Below, in pieces: positions 60,565 to 64,000 of a DNA stretch of 64,000 nucleotides. This stretch comes from Anaeramoeba flamelloides (Eukaryota > Metamonada > Anaeramoebidae). The notes beneath the pieces were generated by a model, which was given only the letters and a program-made list of their open reading frames with translations, was not told the origin of the DNA and ran no database searches. Location of the stretch: positions 6,572,001-6,636,000 of the forward strand of contig JANTQA010000047.1 in the NCBI GenBank assembly GCA_027625915.1. The letters run 5' to 3'. The position numbers and the translations under genes are program-made. Within the stretch, counting starts at the first letter, position 1, and every line of letters starts with the position of its first letter.

Positions 60565-63500
60565 ATGGGTTCTGTCATTTCAGTGTTTAATAAAAATACA
60601 TCAATAGAGCTTTTTTTAGACCTTGAAAGTAAACAAATAAAATTTTTTCCTTTAAATTTTTTTTTGTTTCTTTATTGGAGAATAAGTAGAGAATGGAAAA
60701 AATAATACAAAAACATTCTTTCTTTTAAAATAATCTCAGTTCTTTTTGTCTCCTTTTTGTTTTCTTTTTATTAATCGAATTTTTTTTTAATTTCCAAAAA
60801 AAAAAAAAAAAAAAAAAAACTAGATTCCGAGCCACAAACAGAAAAAGAGCTTGAGATCTATAACCAAGCATCTGAAATTTTGAATCAATCAAGCACAGTT
60901 CTTGAAGATTTCCAAAATTATAAGGGATGTGGCCAGCAAATACGTAAAGCTATTAGCGAACCATCAGAAAAAAACGAATTACTTGCTTGGGAAGCAGTTT
61001 TACCATTAGTAGAACAACAGTCCTATTATTTTACATTCTACATGCAAATCCGTAACTATTTTTCTTCTTTTTTCGATTTACTGGTGATTTTATTAAAAGG
61101 CAAATTAAAAAATAACACTCCTTTTCCCAATTCACTCCAGAGAACACTTGAAACAACCAAAAAAGTGCTAGAAAATAGGTTCTGACTGTTTTGATTAATA
61201 AATGTTCTACTGAATAAGATTAGATTAAAAGTAATAATAATATCTTTAATAACACCTTTTCCAGACTGAAGGAATTAAATACCTGACTTCTTTTGATATT
61301 GCCCCTTTGTGTATGTCACATAACCCCTCGGAAAATGACTCTTTCTTCTCAAAATTGAAAAAAACTTGCAAAAAAAGATCTTTTAAATCCGAAATAAACT
61401 TTGAAAAATATTGTTGTTCAAAAAATTCAAATCAATTAAACCACATTTTAAATATTTTTCAAAGTTTAGTTCTGATGTGAGGATGTAATTTTTTTGCAAG
61501 TTCTTCAGATACATTATAAATATCTTCCTTTCATCTTAGTTAAGGAGTTTACGATCTTTTATCAGCATATCAAGCAAGTAGATACATTTTACCATTTTGG
61601 AAAATTTTAATTCGAGAACATTACTGAAAAAAGATTTTTTGGGTGCCACAGGATATTGAAAATTTGGAATCTAAAAAAACCATTCATTATTCTATTTGTG
61701 AAAAGAAATACAAACCAAAGCAAACCAGAGTTGAATCTTAAAAATTTCAATTTTTTGAACATTTTTTTTTGATTATAATTTTTGGTTTTATTAAATTGTG
61801 TTTTAAATCTAGAAATATGTTTCAACAAATGAGTGAAATGTTTGAAATTAATCATATAACAAACCAAAAAAATAGACCTGAGAAGGTGTATTTTAAACAA
61901 ATCTTTTCTTTCTTTCGAAACCAAACAAAAAAGTTCAACCTTTCCAAATAAAACTTTTTAAAATCAAGAATCGAAAAAAAAACAATTCGATCATAGTTTA
62001 TTTTAGAAGATTTGTTTTCAATACCTTCTTAATTTGTATGAATCCAAACAATTTATTAGCTTGAAATTTTCTCCTCATTGCTATTGTTTATTATTTAACT
62101 AAAAAACTTATTTTACAAATTTGTTTTTCAAAATTCTTTTTTCAAATATTGCTATTTGGAATGGTGGTAAACAAAGAATATTGTTACAAATACGAAAGGA
62201 AAATGATTGAACTATCGAAATCAAAAAACAACTACAAAAAGTTTCAACTCAAAGAAAAAGAAAATATGGAAAAATTTAAAGCAACATTTAAAAGTATTTT
62301 GGTTTTTAAAATTAGCTTGCAAAATAAATAAGATACTTTCAAGAATCTTAAAAATAAGAAAAAAAACCTTTCAATCTTTGCTTTACTATTATTGAATTAT
62401 ATGAATAAATGAAATTTGTATTTTTAAATTTCTTTTGGAAATTCTTTCAAGATAAATAGAAAGTAATTTGTTAATCAACAATTTTTTAAACAAAAGTTTT
62501 TCAATTCAGAACTAAAAATAAAACAAAATTAAATCAAGGATCAGATCAAGAGTTCTTAGTATTTATCTGATTTCTTTTTGAATGAATTGGAATTTTTTTT
62601 TTTAAATACAAATAAAATAAATTAAAACTTTTCAAAAATATCAGAGAAATATTTACAAATAAACTTTGTTTTTGTCCAAGTGGCCCCACATTTTTTTCCA
62701 AATATAAAGTATTTTTTTATAATTAACCTTTGAATAATAAATAAGAAACAAGTAGAATAATACACATTGGAGGATAGTTGATTTCGGAATGAAACAAATC
62801 TAATCAATTTATATATTTTCTTCAAAATTGAAAAACAAAAATTCTTATATAACCATTGAAACAAACAACAATTTTTGTTTTGATCCCAGATTAAGGTACT
62901 AATCTCTATTAAATTTTTTTACCTAAATTTAATAGAGATTGAGAAAATTTTTTTCCAATTACTTAGATTAGAAAAGACCCTGTTTATTTTCAATATTAAA
63001 CTTATTTCTAGATAAGGAATCCTTATTTTAGAAATTGGTCAAAAAAAAAAATAATAGAGACTAGTCACTTAAAGAAAAAAGAAAATTTCAATAGAGAAAT
63101 CAAATGGGATTTTTCTACAATCATTTTTACTCCTTCAATAACATTAGAAGAACACGTTTTTACCAAGCGACTATCGATCTTTCAATAAAACAAAAATTTG
63201 CAAATGAATTGAGTTGAAAAAAAAAAGAAAAAAAGAAAAAATCTAAAAAAAATGAAAAAATGAAAAAATGATTTCAATTTGGAAATTTCCCAAATTAAAA
63301 TGTTTTCTTCTAATATCCATTCAAACTCGTTTAACTCATGTAATTCATCTATTACAAATATACCCATTTGACTGGAAAATAGTTTAATTTCAAAAATCTA
63401 GTAAAAAATCAAATTTAATTCGAACTTCTCATTTAAATTAACCATTTAAAAAGAAAAGAAAATTTAAAAACAGTAACAAAATTAATTATGTCTTCTTTTC

Positions 63501-64000
63501 TTCTTTGCACTTTTAATTATCTTTCTTTCACCTTAAAAAAAAACGATAAATTAATAAAACAATTTTGTAAAGAAATCTTAAAAACTTTGAAAATATTTTT
63601 AATCTTATATTTATTTATAATCATTGTATCTTTTAACACTTTTCAATATAATTTACTTCTTTTCAGGTGGGCTTGTTGAAACACTCTTAAGAGAAATTTG
63701 CTCTGGTGATACAAAAGAAACATCGAATCGATTAGTGTCATTGCAAGCCTTGGTCAAACATTTTGTTCATTTATTAGATTTTGTAATTAGATTTGATTAT
63801 ATTAAAATGGAAAAACCCGAAATGCAAAATGATTTTAGTTATTACAGAAGATATGTAAACAGGTTTGTATTTGTTGTTTTGGATTTTAAATAATATTAAT
63901 CCAAATTTCCTTCTTTTCTTTTACTTTTTTAAATCAAATAACACAAATTCATTATATTAATTTTGATAATCACAAAAATAATTAATATTTAATTTTTATA
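60565..64000 (+). CDS. CYRI: CYRI/FAM49 (CYFIP-related Rac1 interactor), 3' end beyond window
   Basis: CYRI proteins bind active Rac1 and restrain SCAR/WAVE-driven actin assembly at the membrane. Exons found are 60565-60628, 60824-61051 and 63667-63862 (162 codons plus 2 nt); the gene continues past 64000. Exon 1 encodes MGSVISVFNKNTSIELFLDL, matching human MGNLLKVLTC...FFLDFEN. Gly2 is kept as the myristoylation site. Exon 2 continues NSEPQTEKELEIY, LEDFQNYKGCGQQIRKAI and LPLVEQQSYYFTFYMQ. Exon 3 has FVIRFDYIKMEKPEMQNDFS then YYRRYVNR, with the double Arg (about 158-159) equivalent to the Rac1-binding pair R160/R161 of CYRI-B. Splices are GTAAAC...TAG (195 nt), GTAACT...CAG (2615 nt) and a terminal GTTTGT donor. 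Read-through of exon 2 stays open to 61185, but that tail has no family match. Confidence 0.92.
61357..61508. repeat. Foldback in the CYRI intron
   Basis: Outer arms GAAAAAAACTTGCAAAAAAA and TTTTTTTGCAAGTTCTTC. Inner arms GAAATAAACTTTGAAAAATA and TATTTTTCAAAGTTTAGTTC. About 150 bp. Confidence 0.65.
62715..63385 (+). repeat. Third copy of the 36.8-kb repeat, interrupted, in the CYRI intron
   Basis: 62715-62880 matches 36800-36960 (AATAATAAATAAG, GAATAATACACAT, GATAGTTG). 63098-63385 matches 37010-37285 (GATTTTTCT, CAATAACATTAGA, AAAAATGATTTCAATT, CCATTCAAACT, CATCTATTACAA). Between them, 62885-63095 belongs to a different family, so this copy was split by an insertion. Confidence 0.68.
62885..63095 (+). 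repeat. Dispersed repeat, copy 2, nested inside another repeat
   Basis: Matches 47660-47860 in the same orientation (AATCTCTATTAAATTTTTTT, AATAGAGATTGAGAAAATTT, TTTCTAGATAAGGAATCC, AGTCACTTAAAG). Confidence 0.68.

Noticed and set aside
61052-61185. C-terminal extension of CYRI exon 2 ending in a stop
   Set aside because: A GTAACT donor at 61052 joins exactly to the conserved exon at 63667; the read-through tail has no CYRI similarity.

Overview
The window is a stretch of very AT-rich nuclear DNA from a unicellular eukaryote. Eight protein genes sit in a large excess of AT-rich, repeat-filled, apparently non-coding sequence. The introns are short GT-AG introns, with donors mostly GTA[A/T]NN and acceptors T(A)AG or CAG. 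The gene set includes Tom40, importin alpha, CYRI/FAM49, MOB, ITPK1 and an SLC35F5-like carrier. There is a bacterial-type M20C dipeptidase and a lysine/glutamate-repeat J-protein. Together these suggest a free-living amoeboid or flagellate protist; an anaeramoebid or amoebozoan would fit, but the sequence does not prove the lineage.

Layout. 0-3.3 kb holds a decayed LINE-like coding relic and two dispersed repeats. 3.49-3.8 kb (minus) is the first exon of an SLC35F5-like transporter. 6.67-12.53 kb looks like one old DNA transposon: two inverted arms of about 0.9 kb enclose a broken pogo/Tigger-type DDE transposase gene (minus). That gene is itself split by a 199-bp palindromic MITE. 16.2-18.1 kb is a divergent importin alpha (plus). 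21.7-22.2 kb is a membrane-anchored J-protein (plus). 29.0-30.2 kb is Tom40 (minus). 35.3-36.3 kb is ITPK1 (plus). 42.9-44.8 kb is the M20C dipeptidase (plus, three exons). 48.7-51.0 kb is a broken LINE (minus) whose reverse-transcriptase region was hit by an 816-bp TTAA-flanked element. 51.8-55.3 kb is a MOB kinase activator (plus, five exons found). 60.6 kb to the window end is CYRI (plus, continues past the edge).

The genes are housekeeping or signalling genes with no operon-like logic: import into mitochondria (Tom40) and nucleus (importin alpha), chaperoning (J-protein), inositol phosphate metabolism (ITPK1), Rac/actin control (CYRI) and NDR-kinase signalling (MOB). The most distinctive content is the repeat landscape. 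A palindromic MITE family has eight copies, several other foldback or terminal-inverted-repeat elements occur, at least six dispersed repeat families have two or three copies here, and elements are nested inside each other and inside two introns of about 2.6 kb.

The most biologically surprising points are: a dipeptidase whose predicted catalytic Glu-Glu pair reads Gly-Lys; an importin alpha that has lost much of the Trp/Asn array that grips nuclear localisation signals; and two in-frame nested insertions whose removal restores the interrupted transposase and reverse-transcriptase reading frames.
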